Positions 34,451-46,990 of a stretch of DNA of 64,000 nucleotides are shown in pieces. The stretch is from Fasciola hepatica. Its lineage: Eukaryota > Platyhelminthes > Trematoda > Plagiorchiida > Fasciolidae. How positions within the stretch are numbered: position 1 is the stretch's first letter; each line of letters opens with the position of its first letter. Both the position numbers and the translations under genes were made by a program. The notes beneath the pieces were generated by a model. The model made no database searches. It saw nothing but the letters and a program-made list of their open reading frames with translations, and had not been told where the DNA came from. The DNA lies in NCBI GenBank assembly GCA_948099385.1, contig CANUEZ040000182.1, forward strand, positions 18,725,501 to 18,789,500. Direction: 5' to 3'.

Positions 34451-36754
34451 CCGTTTCTCAGTCCGACAAACTCTAACTCAGTGGTCTCAACTTTCACTTA
34501 TTCTTGCATGTTCTCGTAAGGCCGAGTTAGGCAAGCAGGTTTTCATTCATCGCTAACCACCTGTTACCGATCTGCACGAAAGCCTATTATATTTGGGAAT
34601 TTTATTCAACTTCGTTTTAATTATGCTTCTGGTTACCCATGACTTCAAAGGAAAAGCCGCATGTTAGTCCCCAAAAGAAACACGGTCTGGTCATAGTTCC
34701 GTGCTTTTTCGCTCTCTGCATTCAATATCTATGCAGTCTCAACCTACAGCGGGTACAATGACAGGCAGTTGATTTATTTATTTCCCACTCACGCTTCATA
34801 CCCGGCCGGCCCTGCAAAACACACCTTTCACTTCTCCCAATGACCCACGCCTACGGAATGGTGCACAGTCATTGACGGCTTTCAGCTGAATATTCCCCGG
34901 TCTTACTCCGAGTAACTCGTTATTTCAGCAGGAACACGGAAAGGTGTGTATAGGGTTGCCTTGCCCAGTGCCTTCCCTACCAAATTCGGGTTATGACCTG
35001 TCACACAGGTATACTTGCTACAATACCTGACGGTTCGATGTAGGCGGTGCCCTCCTTATGCCCAAAGAGCCTCATCGAGGTAGACATACCTAACCTTACC
35101 ACTGGAAATTGTTTCTCCAGAGAATCCGTATATGCCTCTCGAACTCCGTGTTTCTTATCCCCGCAGTATAGAACACCCATTACTCACGCAAAAGTGCCCT
35201 ACGAAGCCCAAGGCTCTCACCACAACCGCCTTGTTAAGCTTAACCTCGGAAAATAATTCTTCCCTCTTGTCTGTGCTGCAAGATTCAGTTCCACCCAGGC
35301 AATGCACCCTACTTGGTAGTTGACTCAACACATTTTGATGTTTTATCCTTCTTTCACCAGTGGCTGAATCGCGTTACTAGACGATAGATGTCGTCTATTC
35401 TGGTAGCGGCCTCACATTTTTGGGTCAATTCCTCTTCTTATACTCATCACTGTTCCCCTGAGTAACCTTATATTATTTTCCATTTCTAACCTCTTTGTAA
35501 AAACTTGTTTTTCTCAGCGAACCCGAATAAGCCTCCGTCAATCATTATATACATCATCCCAGTATACATCGCGCCCCCTATATAATACAATGAAGTGCTT
35601 TTCAACAATTCCATCATTGTCTGACGTTTTGCTGTTGATCTAATCTCTACTCAAAACCAATTTACACAGTCCGTGGTGAATTTATTTCATTTGGACTCTG
35701 ACTTACTTTTCTGCACTGCTGACAAGATGTAGCATACCTACTCTTACAGTTTCATCGTTCTTTTCTCTTTGCTATTGTTGTGCACTCTGATCATTGTAAT
35801 TAAATATTACCTTGAGGCCAACTCAACTCCATGACTCAAGAACCACGGTGGTCGCCGTAATCAGCCTATGAGAATCCTAACCCTCCTCACTAGCTGGGTG
35901 AGAGGAGCAAGACATAAACAAATTAAAACAGCAATAATAATAATAATAGTGATATACTTCTCAAGTGTTCCCAAGAAGCATGCTGTGGTGTATTGCCATC
36001 TAGTATGGGGTTCTCGGAGGATGGAAAATTCCAAACGCTCCACAAAAGAGAACGCACTCTGTGATCAGGAAAGAGTAGACTACTCCCTTGTCATGGTTTA
36101 GATTCACGCTAAGGTTTATGATCAAAGAGGACAAAATTACTAAGCTTTATAAGAGAAACAAGCCCAGACTTAAGTGAAAACATAAAACGATTGAACTTGG
36201 TTTGAGTGGGTTTTTAAACGATGTTGGTCTCCTCCGTAAATGTGAATCGGATTTGAATATTCAATCGGACTAAATAGAAACAAGGTGAACTATGAACCTT
36301 GTGGAAGGGAAATTATTATAAAATCCACACGTTGCCATGTACAGAGAGATGGTGCAGACTAGGTTATCAAATGCCTGCTTGTGTCCACCGGGGAAAGCAG
36401 CCAAACAGGATTGTCTATTTTAATAGCACCTGCTACTCGCCGGAAAGGATTCATACTGAGTGTAGAGAATAAAGTGCGTGGTTTTGTGCTATATTGCGGA
36501 TTTTATATGAATGTGGCTGCAAAGAAGAGAGCCACTATGAAAAGCAATTATCTGGTTTACTCCAGAACCAGTAAAAGTCGAGATGAAGCACAGCACTGCG
36601 ATCACTGCACAGGTTCGTTGCTCCAAAGACGCAACACTGTGAGATTTCAGCCTAGTTCAGTGCAGTTCTCACAGGACTCTGTGTGGTTAGAGAAAATCTG
36701 ATGTCCACATAGTTGGGTTGCCGGAGCTCTTCTATAGCTCCCAACTCCGCTTGG
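34451..36754. other. Unassigned, T/C-rich sequence
   Basis: I see no coding homology. The plus strand at 34.5-35.8 kb is pyrimidine-rich like the LINE 3' regions elsewhere in the window and may be another decayed 3' end. A short AAT microsatellite lies at about 35932-35949. Frames such as 36381-36701 resemble nothing known. Confidence 0.35.
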
Positions 36755-37195
36755 TTATGCATGGCCCGCTCCAATCAAGTGTGTTGGAGGAATGGACCGT
36801 GCATTGCGTGCCGAGAAGACCTTGGTTTTTGACGTACTGATCTTTAGTCCCACGGATTGTGCAGAATATTCTACGCGGCTGAGAACCGGCTGTACCGCAG
36901 CGAGGCCATCTTCGAAGATGACGACGCCGTGTGCGAATTTTAGATCGGCAAGGAAGACGTCAGTGCCCAGGCGAATTCCAGTGTAACCAGTGAACGTCTG
37001 ACGCATCATCCACTCGGTGGTATCATTGAGCAGCGCTGCCAATAAGGGACAGTCTTTTCCACCACCGGGATCCGGGGGGGAGTCACCGGACGCCCCTTGG
37101 TAGATGCTTGTTCTCGCTTGCGTATTTGTGGGGCACGACCTCGCTAGACTGATAAGCTTCTGGAGAATTTCATCCACTTGTGGTGTATTCCACAA
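36755..37195 (-). pseudogene. RTE-like LINE reverse-transcriptase C-terminal relic
   Basis: A 146-codon minus-strand frame contains GYTGIRLGTDVFLADLKFAH, AAVQPVLSRVEYSAQSVGLK and ISTSKTKVFSA. This is the block around and after RT motif C in RTE-type LINEs. The catalytic YADD/FADD position reads FAHG, so the site is dead. The IDWILR-type segment upstream is replaced by LNDTTEWMM. Both ends are cut off. Confidence 0.8.
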
Positions 37196-38072
37196 CCATC
37201 CTTTGTCAACTGAGTGAAAGGCAGCCCGGAAATAACTAAAACAAGCTGCAAGTGGTTTTTGAAACCTGAGCCGATGTTTTTATACTATGCGGAGCTACAA
37301 TATTTGGTTCACTCACCCTCTGTAGCGACGAAAGTCTCCTTGATTGGAGCATGTGCGCTTCCCGCGCCACTGGCAAGCGGTTCAACAAAAACTAGGAGAA
37401 GATGTTATCGGCCACTTTGATTGAGGTTATCCCACCGTAGTTTGCGCATAGAGTCCTGTAGCCTTGCTTCTGAAGAGGAAGTAAACTGAGATCCCCAGTC
37501 CGCCGGGGATTGTTCTTTTTCCCATATTGAGCAAAACGGTGTGTGCCGTGGTTCGAGCAATGCCGATGCTCGATGTTTGATGCGTTACACCGCGTAGCTT
37601 TCTCGATGTTATCGGTATAGTTTTTATTAAGCTACTTAGGATAATACCTAAAACTATAGCTCTAAGGGCTGTTGTCCGACCATGAAAAAACCAAGCAATG
37701 TTTTCTGAACACTATTCCCTGGGACCACTCGGTGGTATAATATACATACAAAAGTGATCGTAGGGTAGGAGCTAAGCGAAATATCAGTCTCAGTCAAACA
37801 ACACTAACAGACTCCAAGATACCACTCAGGGAATCACCTTCGTAAAGAGACTAAAGCCGTCTTGACTTGCGTAATACATCCGGAAACTTTCAAACAGCAA
37901 CATCCACAGAAACTGCTTGCAGTTTTCAGCTGAACAGCTGATACATAATTAGTTCCGCCGATATTGACCTTCTGTGGCGAGCACTCTACCCTAAAGCTTA
38001 CATATATTGGCAATACTCTGCAATTAATCCCCTGCTTCCGTATAGCTCTCTAACCCTCGCATATTGCCACAT
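37196..38072. other. Unassigned sequence upstream of solo LTR
   Basis: No recognisable coding or repeat was seen. The last few hundred bases may be the 5' untranslated part of LINE-A, because the solo LTR at 38073 separates them from the ORF1 start. Confidence 0.35.
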
Positions 38073-38381
38073 TGTAAGGTTGGTTAGACCTTACTTCGCG
38101 GTTTCCTTAGTAAACGCGTGCTTCGGTCCTTTGTACTGCGTGGACCACCTGCACGTTACTCTAATGCTCGGCACTGTACGGATATGTTAACCAGAACAGT
38201 ATTTTCCGCGCCCCGTGAGAACGAGAAGGCGATTAGGAGAGATAGTGGTTAGCGTATATTTTAGGAGTGTGCGTGAGAGCGTGCGCAAGAGCAACGGTCA
38301 AATAGCAGCCGCGCTTGGCAGTCAGCGTTCAGTTAAACAATAAACGTGGTAAAAGTATGAACAAAGATGGCAACCACTACA
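38073..38381 (-). mobile_element. Solo LTR of the gypsy family, upstream of LINE-A ORF1
   Basis: This 309-bp sequence starts TGTAAGGTTGG and ends CACTACA on the plus strand. It is homologous over its whole length to the LTRs at 45672-45979 and 47611-47918, with scattered differences. It is bordered by the 4-bp repeat ACAT (38069-38072 and 38382-38385). The strand is set from the primer site of the full element. It ends 43 bases before the LINE-A ORF1 start codon. Confidence 0.9.
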
Positions 38382-38424
38382 ACATCTTGTCCGACTGGCC
38401 ATCCACATCCTTACCACCATAGAT

Positions 38425-39207
38425 ATGCCTAAATCTCCTCCCATCCGACCCAAAATCACTGTCAGCACTCGCCGTCGCAAGACCACTAAATTCCAAAACT
38501 CACCGGATAAGTGCTCAGTGTCTCTGGTAGATATACTTGGAAATGCCAATAGCAGTCTTTCCTCCCGACTTGACTCCGCTGATCTGATTATCGGTCAACT
38601 GATGCCTATAGCGTTCTTGCTTGATCCAGCCGCACACCATACCCCAACCAATCTACTACTGGCCACGCAGTCTGTTGACAAAATTGCCTCGAAAATCTTC
38701 AGACGGATGAAAAGGGCAAACAACGCGATTGTGTTTAACATTCCAGACCGAATACCTCTCCCAGCTTCTAAAAATATGATATTAAGTGCTTGCAACCTTG
38801 GCTCACAACTGTGCCACTGTGTTAGACTCCTCAAAACTTCCCTGCGCACCACCTGTCCACTGCTTTTCCAGTTTACAAATGAAGTTGTCGCCAAGATTTT
38901 TATCAGCCGGCAATCGTTAGTCGTAGCCAAAACCGGCTTCAAGTGCGCCAAGATACTTTCGGACAAGACCCCACTCCAAAGGGAGATGCACAAGAGTCAC
39001 GCCCAGAAAAGTAACCCCGGTGATAGTGCAACTAACAATTCACCCCGAAACTCCGGTGCACCTATCACTGGCCATCACCCAATGTTGCCATCTATTGCAG
39101 ATCACAATGCAACCGTAGATTTAGACAGTACTCCAATTTCCTCACCCAATGAGCCACCTGGCAAACGCCCCAATGTTCAGAATAGCCCAAGCAAGTCTAT
39201 AGACTGA
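38425..39207 (+). CDS. LINE-A ORF1 protein
   Basis: An open frame of 260 codons starts MPKSPPIRPK. The middle has KIFRRMKRANNAIVFNIPD, a phrase recognisable from flatworm LINE ORF1 proteins. A helical, Cys-containing stretch follows (SACNLGSQLCHCVRLLKTS) and then VAKIFISRQSLVVAK. The C-terminal 80 residues are Ser/Pro/Asn-rich and probably disordered. By family, ORF1 proteins bind the LINE RNA. The frame has no internal stop, in contrast to ORF2. The start is preceded by a solo gypsy LTR 43 bases upstream. Confidence 0.75.
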   Translation: MPKSPPIRPKITVSTRRRKTTKFQNSPDKCSVSLVDILGNANSSLSSRLDSADLIIGQLMPIAFLLDPAAHHTPTNLLLATQSVDKIASKIFRRMKRANNAIVFNIPDRIPLPASKNMILSACNLGSQLCHCVRLLKTSLRTTCPLLFQFTNEVVAKIFISRQSLVVAKTGFKCAKILSDKTPLQREMHKSHAQKSNPGDSATNNSPRNSGAPITGHHPMLPSIADHNATVDLDSTPISSPNEPPGKRPNVQNSPSKSID

Positions 39208-39629
39208 ACAAGCGCCCCAGCATTCATAAAACTGATGAAGGTTCTTCCGACTCATCCACCCGCGAGCTCATGTTCTCCAGAAGTCTAGACGACCCCATTC
39301 CTTCTACTAGCTCCATGTCGTGTTATGCAACCGTACCTAAAAGTCGCCGCACCATTAACCCACCTCCTTCTACACCCATGCATCCCGTTACCTCTGGCAA
39401 TTTTGATAACCCAACCAGGCCCCAAAGCTCACCCGCTGCACTCACCCATTCGCCACCAGAATGTATCTGGTTACCACCTAGGCTACCACCGCTGGTTAGC
39501 CCGTCAGTGCAGACTGACCCTCAGAAGTTAACACTTCGTCGCCAAAAGAACAAGACCCATCAACATAATGCACATGCAAACCATAAGCAAAATGCTCAGT
39601 CGAGTGAAATTTTACCAGCCTCTTGTTAG
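39208..39629 (+). pseudogene. LINE-A ORF1 C-terminal extension or ORF1-ORF2 linker
   Basis: A frame at 39270-39629 continues after the ORF1 stop in another register. It is Ser/Pro-rich (FDNPTRPQSSPAALTHSPPE) and ends in a basic stretch (LTLRRQKNKTHQ). The composition resembles the ORF1 tail, so it may be ORF1 displaced by a frameshift. I do not recognise a domain. Confidence 0.4.
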
Positions 39630-40139
39630 GCTGTGAATTCTTCTTTTCCATCTCGGCTAACTGCCTTATCATTTCCACCCTACTTTTACCCACCTTATTC
39701 CCCCCAATCACCGCTCCATTACATTACTATCCGCCGCACCGACTGCTCTATACCTCTACTGCTACCCAGTCACTCCCTGGGAACCATCTCCGTGCCTCAC
39801 CTAGCTTCCCACTCCCACAAGACCCATCCACGTCTCTTAGCCTAGCACTGTCCTCCATCCGTGGCCGCTTTTTTCCTGCCGACCGCCTCCGAGAATATTC
39901 TCCGCATTCAAACTACTATCCTAAACAGCACCTTCCCATCCCTCTTTCCGTACACTATCCCCCACCAGGTTACAACTCATCAAATCCCTGGAACAACTGA
40001 GGTCCTCCCCCATCCTTGCCCTAGTCTCCACTGGAATTACCACCTTCATCACCACTACCAAACCCCCCACCACATCCACCACCATCGAGGCCTGCATCGT
40101 CTCTTTCCGTCATACTCGCAAATGCCCGTTAATTACTGA

Positions 40140-41336
40140 ACAAAACTAAAGCCATCCACAGTATCGCTCAGCCCTCCAACTTTGATATTATCATTGTAAC
40201 TTAAACTTGGCTAACGGATTCCTTCCCGTCAGATCGAGTCTTTCTAGTTGGCTACCAGATGTTCCGAAGGAATAGGCCTCGTCGTGGAGGAGGCTGTCTA
40301 ATTTATGTCAAAAACACTGCAGGCCATTCCACTCTCACACACAACTCTCGACGCCGTTCAGGATTCTCTGTGGTTAACGATTCCCTTACCTAACTCCTAT
40401 CTTCATATTGGTTGCATCTATCGGCCACCTGATTCCAACGCTTTGGACCTTACCAGGATTATTGACGCATTCAACTACCTTTCATTGTTGCCCTTTTCCT
40501 CCAAGCTCATCGCGGGGGACTTCAATGCACCGAGCATCTGTTGGAATACTCTATCTGCCCCAAACAACTTATTAGATTTCATGTCATGCATCCGCGTAGG
40601 GCGCTGGATCCAACATGTAACAGTCCCAACTAGAGGTAACAACATCATTGATTTGTTGTTCACGATTGGTTTATCTGATGTTTCAGCCAGTACGCTCGAC
40701 CTCTTTCCAGGAAGTGACCACAGAATGGTGTCCTGCGTCTCCGCGGTTCCGCAAGCTTTCGACAAATCCCACCCACCTAGTAGTTTCTCTTCAGCAGTCA
40801 ACTGGGACAATCTTATCTGCACGCTTCGTTCGTTAGACTAGGACGACTTTTTCCTGCAAAGCGACCCCCAGCTGGCCGCTGATTTACTGTATTCTAACCT
40901 GTCATACTTGCTGTCCAAAATCACTACAACTCGTATCATATCAAACCGAGCCCGTAGTTCAGTCCTGAGCCGAATGCAAATCAAATATCTGAAGCTCCAG
41001 ATGGTGTATCACAACAGTAGTGACTTATCGTCATTCTTACAGCTCCAACATCTCCTGTTATCAATCAGAATTAAGCCTGACGATATGCTCAAAAAACAAG
41101 AAGTATCGGCCTTGCAATGCCATTATACTTCCTCAAAGTTGGCACGCCTAATGAAGAACAGAAATCAGAGCAAACCGGCAGGTATCCTCTCTCTCATTTT
41201 GAAAAATAACGATCACATTACCTCATCTGTAGCGATAGCCCAGGCTCTTAATTCCTACTTTACTGCATCCATGACTACGGACCCTCTTACATTACCCCCC
41301 CTGCATAGACCCTGTCACCGAGCACTTACTGTCTGA
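40140..41336 (+). pseudogene. LINE-A ORF2 endonuclease (APE) and linker
   Basis: The APE domain begins AIHSIAQPSNFDIIIVT, then a TAA at about 40201 where relatives have the catalytic Glu of the ETWL motif, then TWLTDSFPSD. GYQMFRRNRPRRGGGCLIYV follows. A frameshift near 40310 leads to LHIGCIYRPPDSN, SSKLIAGDFNAPSICWN, RGNNIIDLLFT and GSDHRMVSC (the terminal SDH). A TAG at 40839 interrupts the linker, which continues to SLILKNNDHITSSVAIAQAL. The enzyme would nick target DNA for target-primed reverse transcription, but the lost Glu and stops disable it. Confidence 0.88.
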
Positions 41337-42921
41337 TTTAGAATTTACTCTAAAAGAGGTGACCAACCAGCTTATTCGTAACCGGAAGTCCTCACACCTT
41401 GGCCATGATGGTGTTCCATCGACACTTCTACGCCTTGGAGGAACTGATATCGCAGCCCTACCGTTGAAGGTCTACAATCTATCCATCAAGTGTGGCATAT
41501 TTCCTCCACAATGGAAGACTGCGGTCATCATCCCAATCCATAAGAAAGGGCCAATACATGACACCTCCAATTACCGCCCTATCGACCACACTCCAATTGC
41601 TTCTAGTTTGATGGAACGCCTCATCAAACAGCGGATGTTCGACTTCCTATTGTCCCATAACATCATCCATAGTGGGCAGCATGGCTTCTTAAAGTCACGT
41701 TCACGCATCACTTGCCAATACGACTTTTTTAACCTCATAACGGCGGCCGCCGACAACAGTTAATCCATCATCATTATATACCTTGATATGACAAAAGCGT
41801 TCGACCGCGTCCCTCACGCTTTATTACCAACCAAACTCAAAGCTCACGGCTTTTCCGGTTCGCTTCTAAAGTGGTTAACATCATACCTATTGAATCGCTC
41901 ACAAGTGGTTTCCATTGATAGGTGTTTCTAACAGCCTGCTCCAGTCACTAGTGGAGTTATTCAAGGCAGCGTACTCGGTCCTTTACTTTTTCTCATCTAC
42001 ATAAATGATATATTTTCCATCTTGCACCATGGCACCCCATTCCTCTTCGCTGATGACGTTAAGATTGTCTATGAGTTTTCTCGTCAGAACCTCAACATTA
42101 TGCTAGATGAAATTTCTAGTGACCTAAAGCGACTCAGGGATTGGCGCAATTCATGGAGTATGGACTTCTTGTCCTCGCAGAGCTGCTACACAACATTCAG
42201 ATGTCAAGTGGCCCCCGGAACCCTACTTATCCACGACCTACCCATCTCGTACATCCCTTTAGTTCGAGACCTTGGTCTTCATTATTCTTGCAGCTTTAGG
42301 TTTTCTGAGTATGTTCCACTCCAGATTGCAAAGACGAGAAGAACCACTGGTCTCATCTCCAGAACCTTTCGGCTAAATGATTGCAAACTGCTCACTTACA
42401 AGTCTCACGCCAGGCCTCTCCTTGAATACTGTCCTATTATCTTCACCAACATGACGAAATCCGACCGCATTTCTCTGGAGTCCGTGCAACGTCAGTTCAC
42501 CAAACAGTTAGTGGGATTTTCCTTTAGTTTGTGTTACAAGGATCGATACATCCTACTCAGTCTTGATCCTCTATGGCTGCGTCGCATGAAGCTCAGTTTA
42601 TGCTTCCTGTTTAAGCTGTACCATAGTACGGCCTTTTCGTGTACTGAGCCCATTTGTCTCACTCCCTCCACGAATTATGCCCTACGCCATCGCTCATTGC
42701 AGTTCTCCTTTCCTTGATCAAAATTAGCGTTAAGATCTAACTTCTTCCTCATAAAATACTCAAAGTTATGGAATAAACTCCCGCTAAACATCCGCGAGAG
42801 TGTCTCACTTTCTCAGTTCAGAGGCTCGCTGAATCATTTCTTGACTGTTCCCAACGTGATCCTTCTTACCGGCCAGATCGTCACCGAAGAGGTGGCCTAC
42901 GAAAACGGGTTTGATTACTAG
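41337..42921 (+). pseudogene. LINE-A ORF2 reverse transcriptase
   Basis: After a frameshift near 41320 a single frame runs to 42921 with stops at 41761, 41929 and 42715. RT blocks appear in order: SSHLGHDGVPSTLLRLGG, PPQWKTAVIIPIHKKGP, NYRPIDHTPIASSLMERL and HSGQHGFLKSRS. Next come YLDMTKAFDRVPH (motif A), VTSGVIQGSVLGPLLF and the catalytic FADD (42046-42057). The thumb and C-terminal part have LEYCPIIFTN and LWNKLPLNIRESVSLSQF. The catalytic aspartates survive, but the stops prevent a full product. Confidence 0.9.
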
Positions 42922-45671
42922 GATCATTGCACCAGAACTTGCATTTCTCGCCCGATGGCAAACGCCAGGGCAACTATTTCTTCTTACGTTATATTGCACA
43001 CAATCTATACTACGGTAGCTACGGTTTGCTGACTTTTGTAACCATACCCAGTTTAATGCTTGCCGGTTCTCCTAATTTTAGACAATGTTCGTGTTCTATG
43101 GCCAACCAAAGTTCCTTAGCCTTAGGTGTCTCTGCAGCAAATAGGTATGTGGCTTTGGATCCTAGGACACTGAGTTCCGCCGTCTACCACCTTACTTGAT
43201 CCTCCACTCCTTTCCCGTTCATTTTGGCTGCCACCACCCGCCCGGGTTTTATGTCCGGCCTCATTTCGCCGTTTTTAATCATCTCATTTCAGAATCTCTT
43301 ATCCCAGAAGCATGCCTGCTAGTACCTACTTGGTGGCCTGTCATCTCGTCTCATCTCTGTATCTACCATCCACCAACCACTATCATATTTCCTCTTATAC
43401 ACCACACTATTTCCCATCAGCTGAGCTAGACTCATCTACACGAGCTAGCCCGGAATGGTCTCTGATGGTCTTAGGCATGGTCTCGCGCCGTATGAGACTG
43501 ATACACGTATGCCAGCTTGTGCTCTACAACGTTCGTTGTCCTACTCCGTGTGTTTGCATAGTCCCACCCTGCATTTTCCCAGCCCATGCTAGCAAAACCC
43601 CTGATTTTAACGGCACCCATACCATAGCGTCGTCCAAACGTGGGGAAAACAGACCACCCTCAGCAGTTGCGAAAAAGGCAATTACGCAAAAAATTACGAT
43701 CGGGCGGAGAGGCTATGGAAAGTTTCTTTATGGGCTCAACCACCCCTCCGTTAGGAAACAAAAAAAACAACGGAAAAAGAATAGTGGAAACAAAAAAAGT
43801 CCCAGTGGGATCGATTTGATCTCGAAATACCACTGACATCGGGCTGTGAAGGAATTGGGCAACCTTCATCTATGGGTATGTCTCCCATCAGCTCAGACCT
43901 GATCCTGCGAAAGGGGAAACCCCACATCGCCCTTGTTCGCTCGACAAGCTTTTGGTTTTCACGCACGAGACTGACCGGGGTTTCAGTGCACTGGACTCTC
44001 CACATACGCTTACCCACCCCCGCTCTAAGTTTCAACCACCCCATACCCTCCCTAAGCGCACCTAGCATGCATGTTGACGTCAAATACAATTGCTACCATA
44101 GCCCTGACTTTCAACCCATTGACCTGGACAGCGTGTAGACGTACCTGACGAATAACGGTAGCCACGGTGAAGCCCGAAAAAGGATAAATAGAGAAAAGAA
44201 CATAGTGGAAACCGGTCTCCTTTTCCATCCATACCCCTCCCCATCTTCCGTCATCTTTCTCAGAAAGCGGCCTTCTCGATGTCCTAGCATCCAAGCCACG
44301 TTCAGGTTTACAACCCTACCTAACAGTAACCACAGCCTCCTGCCAACTACAATCACCACCGTCGCCTGGACTTTAAGCCCACTGACATGGATAACATATG
44401 GAGGCAACAAATGACCAACACCTGCCTCACTTGAGTCTACAAAAAATGAACACGGAGAACTGCTCATATTTTTCCATTCCCTACTAACTATCTCTCCTCA
44501 TTCTTATAACAAATACGATATTCAAGCAACCACCAAGTCATGAGATTTCCCTGCTCACATTCAAATTAAATCTTAGTAGGCCGGCACTACCGAGTAGGAG
44601 CACAGAACAACATACGTCCACGTTTCTGTGCATGATAACAATTTTCTCTAGCGCATCACCACCGATGCCGTAGTGGTTCTTTCCGCATTCTTACTCAATT
44701 GCTCTTCAGAACTTCTAATTGCGTGCAAACCTTTTATCCTTTGAAATGCAGACGCAGCAGCCCACCAGGTCTACGCTATCTTGCAAGCCTGAAGTAGTAC
44801 TTATTAACCCTACGTTATTTAAACTCTCGAATTTAAACCCGGACCAAAATATCAAATGCGCCGCCGACCGTTCGTATAAACCCAACCAGTTCACTATTAA
44901 CTGTCGCCATTTATTATCATCACTCAGCTGGAACCACGTCCAGACTGCTAACATCATTTATTTCAGGTTTGTCGTCGTCCACTCTCTCGGGCTCCACTTT
45001 CGGTGGCCAAGGTCCACACCTCGATCCGTACCAACATAGACCTAAACGGAATCTTTTATACCAAAAGGGATTGCAATCGAGCCACACAACCTAAAACACT
45101 CCCAACTGCTTACCAGTAGATTGACAGGCGTGTTCTGGAGCAACACCTATGCCACCGATGTCACTGCTGGAGTCTTCACAAATTACAGTTCACAAGCTAC
45201 CTTCTACTGATTGACTGACACGTCCCTTGTATGGCGGGGTCCCGCCTGATGATCTATACCCACGGGATGCTGCACATCACCCTGGTCTCATATGAAACAA
45301 TCCAATGACAGAGCCAGAATACGCAACACAGGAATTTTTTACTCATTAAATTTCGATACGCCATCCGAAAGCAAGTCCACTTATCCCCCTCCCCATCCGT
45401 GGTTCCCAATGATGACGCCGAATATCACTGAGAATCAATAAGTCAATATATTTTTGTCAGCTTAACAGAACAATAAGGCGCGAGCCTACACCGGGGTTTT
45501 TCACTGTTTTCTTTTGCAAGATTTCATTTTTCATTTGATCGTTACCCGGCTTGAAATTGATTCTTCACCAATTCAAGGCCTTCAAGTTGCGCTCCTTTTT
45601 TCTGAATGATACGGGTTATTGATCTTGAACCTAAACTCACCTTTTATATGGATTGCTGTTTCCTCCACATT
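42922..45671 (+). other. LINE-A 3' region, left part
   Basis: Non-coding, pyrimidine-rich sequence follows ORF2. From about 44.2 kb onwards it aligns with the reverse complement of 28.0-26.6 kb. Examples are TTTCCCTGCTCACATTC and CAGCTGGAACCACGTCCAGAC. An imperfect direct repeat of about 55 bases occurs at about 44085 and 44346 (CTTTCAACCCATTGACCTGG against CTTTAAGCCCACTGACATGG). Open frames here are low-complexity. Confidence 0.6.
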
Positions 45672-45979
45672 TGTAAGGTTGATTAGACCTTACTTCGCGG
45701 TTTCCTTAGTAAACGCGTGCTTCGGTCCTTTGTACTGCGTGGACCACCTGCACGTTACTCTAATGTGCGGCACTGCACCAATATGTTAACCAGAACAGTA
45801 TTCTCCACGACCCGTGAGAACGAGAAGGCGATTGGGAGAGATAGTGGTTAGCGTGTATTTGGGAGCGTGCGTGAGAGCGTGCGCAAGAGCAACGGTCAAA
45901 TGGCCACCGCGCTTGGCAGTCAGCGTTCAGTTAAACAATAAACGTGGTAAAAGTATGAACGAAGATCGCAACCGCTACA
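45672..45979 (-). repeat. 3' LTR of the gypsy element
   Basis: The 308-bp LTR reads TGTAAGGTTGATT to ACCGCTACA on the plus strand. It differs from the other LTR at one base (GATCGC against GATGGC at about 45967). Confidence 0.93.
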
Positions 45980-45992
45980 GGGGCCTCCTCCT
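45980..45992 (-). other. Polypurine tract of the gypsy element
   Basis: On the minus strand AGGAGGAGGCCCC directly precedes the LTR start TGTAGCGG. This is the expected place for priming plus-strand DNA synthesis. Confidence 0.6.
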
Positions 45993-46193
45993 AGAAGTCC
46001 GACGGAGTTGGGCTTCGATCGTGATGGTAAGCCGGAATTATTCGTTGTCCAGGAATTCCTCATAGCTTCTCCGTTATATTGTTGTTGACGTCGAACGACT
46101 GCTGATGAGTTTACCGGTGCCTGCACTCTCGAGGTCCGATGTGCGTGGGTCCAACTGTGTTTTGGCGCCCGCGGGTCTCATACGAATGCAAGC

Positions 46194-46547
46194 CGGAAAA
46201 TGCCTCGTCAGGTCCATCCAAAAAGGCGTCCAGTTGCCGTCTCCAGTGCCAGGCTGACCAATCGTCCCGTTGTCCAGTGAGCGGTTGGCTCCTTGAACGT
46301 GCACGGGAGTCAGCCAGGCTACGGATGAAGCCAATGTGACTTGTTAGATCCGTCTGAGAGAGGGCAAGGTAAACTGGAACAAAATAGCGCCTGAGGGCGC
46401 CGGCGGATGTTGGACCGTAATAACAACACACAAACGATGTTCGGTGTTGTTGTAGTCGCTAGGAGACCAGAAGAAAATGAAATCATAACTACCGATTGTA
46501 ATTTCACGGGTCTGTTGTTTGGTAAATCCATGGCGAACTTCCCAACT
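46194..46547. repeat. Inverted repeat, left arm (gypsy internal)
   Basis: The 354 bases are the reverse complement of 46952-47305, without a gap or a difference that I can see. The arms are separated by 404 bases. The unit carries the start of the integrase C-terminal segment and adjoining internal sequence in duplicate. Confidence 0.93.
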
Positions 46548-46552
46548 TATTG

Positions 46553-46990
46553 CTAACAGTCGGTTGTAAAAATCGTCACGAAATCGGCGAAGCGGACGGG
46601 ATTTCGTAGTTGGCGACCGCGACGGCTACTTCGCGTTGCGGGTACGGTTGGAGAATCTGATGGACTAGCTGCCGAGTCCTCACTAGGCGTAATTGGGGGT
46701 GATTCGAGTGATAACTCGCTCGATGCGGGTGACTGAGCGACTTGAGTGGGCGTAAATTGGCCGAGCGGCTTGCACTCAATGACGGCAGGTTTGAGACGAT
46801 CGATAGATACGGTGTCGTGTCGTCCGTTGATATCTATGACAAATGCTTTTGCCCTACGTTTTATCACCCGAAACGGGCCAGTGTACGGCGCTTGTAGTGG
46901 TGATCGAACGCCATCGACGCGAAGGAATACATGGGTAGCGGTTCCTAACGCAGTTGGGAAGTTCGCCATGGATTTACCAAACAACAGACC
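46553..46990 (-). pseudogene. Gypsy integrase C-terminal domain
   Basis: A minus-strand frame contains FPTALGTATHVFLRVDGVR, SPLQAPYTGPFRVIKRR and GRHDTVSIDRLKPAVIE, followed by a Ser/Pro-rich tail ending FADFVTIFTTDC at 46553. This is the C-terminal DNA-binding end of CsRn1-like gypsy integrases (typically PLQPPYDGPF and VSIDRLKPA). The catalytic core is missing. The first residues of the segment lie in the inverted repeat arm and the rest in its 404-bp spacer. Confidence 0.85.

Noticed and set aside
35932..35949. AAT microsatellite as a possible LINE tail
   Set aside because: Too short and without an adjoining 3' end that matches another copy.
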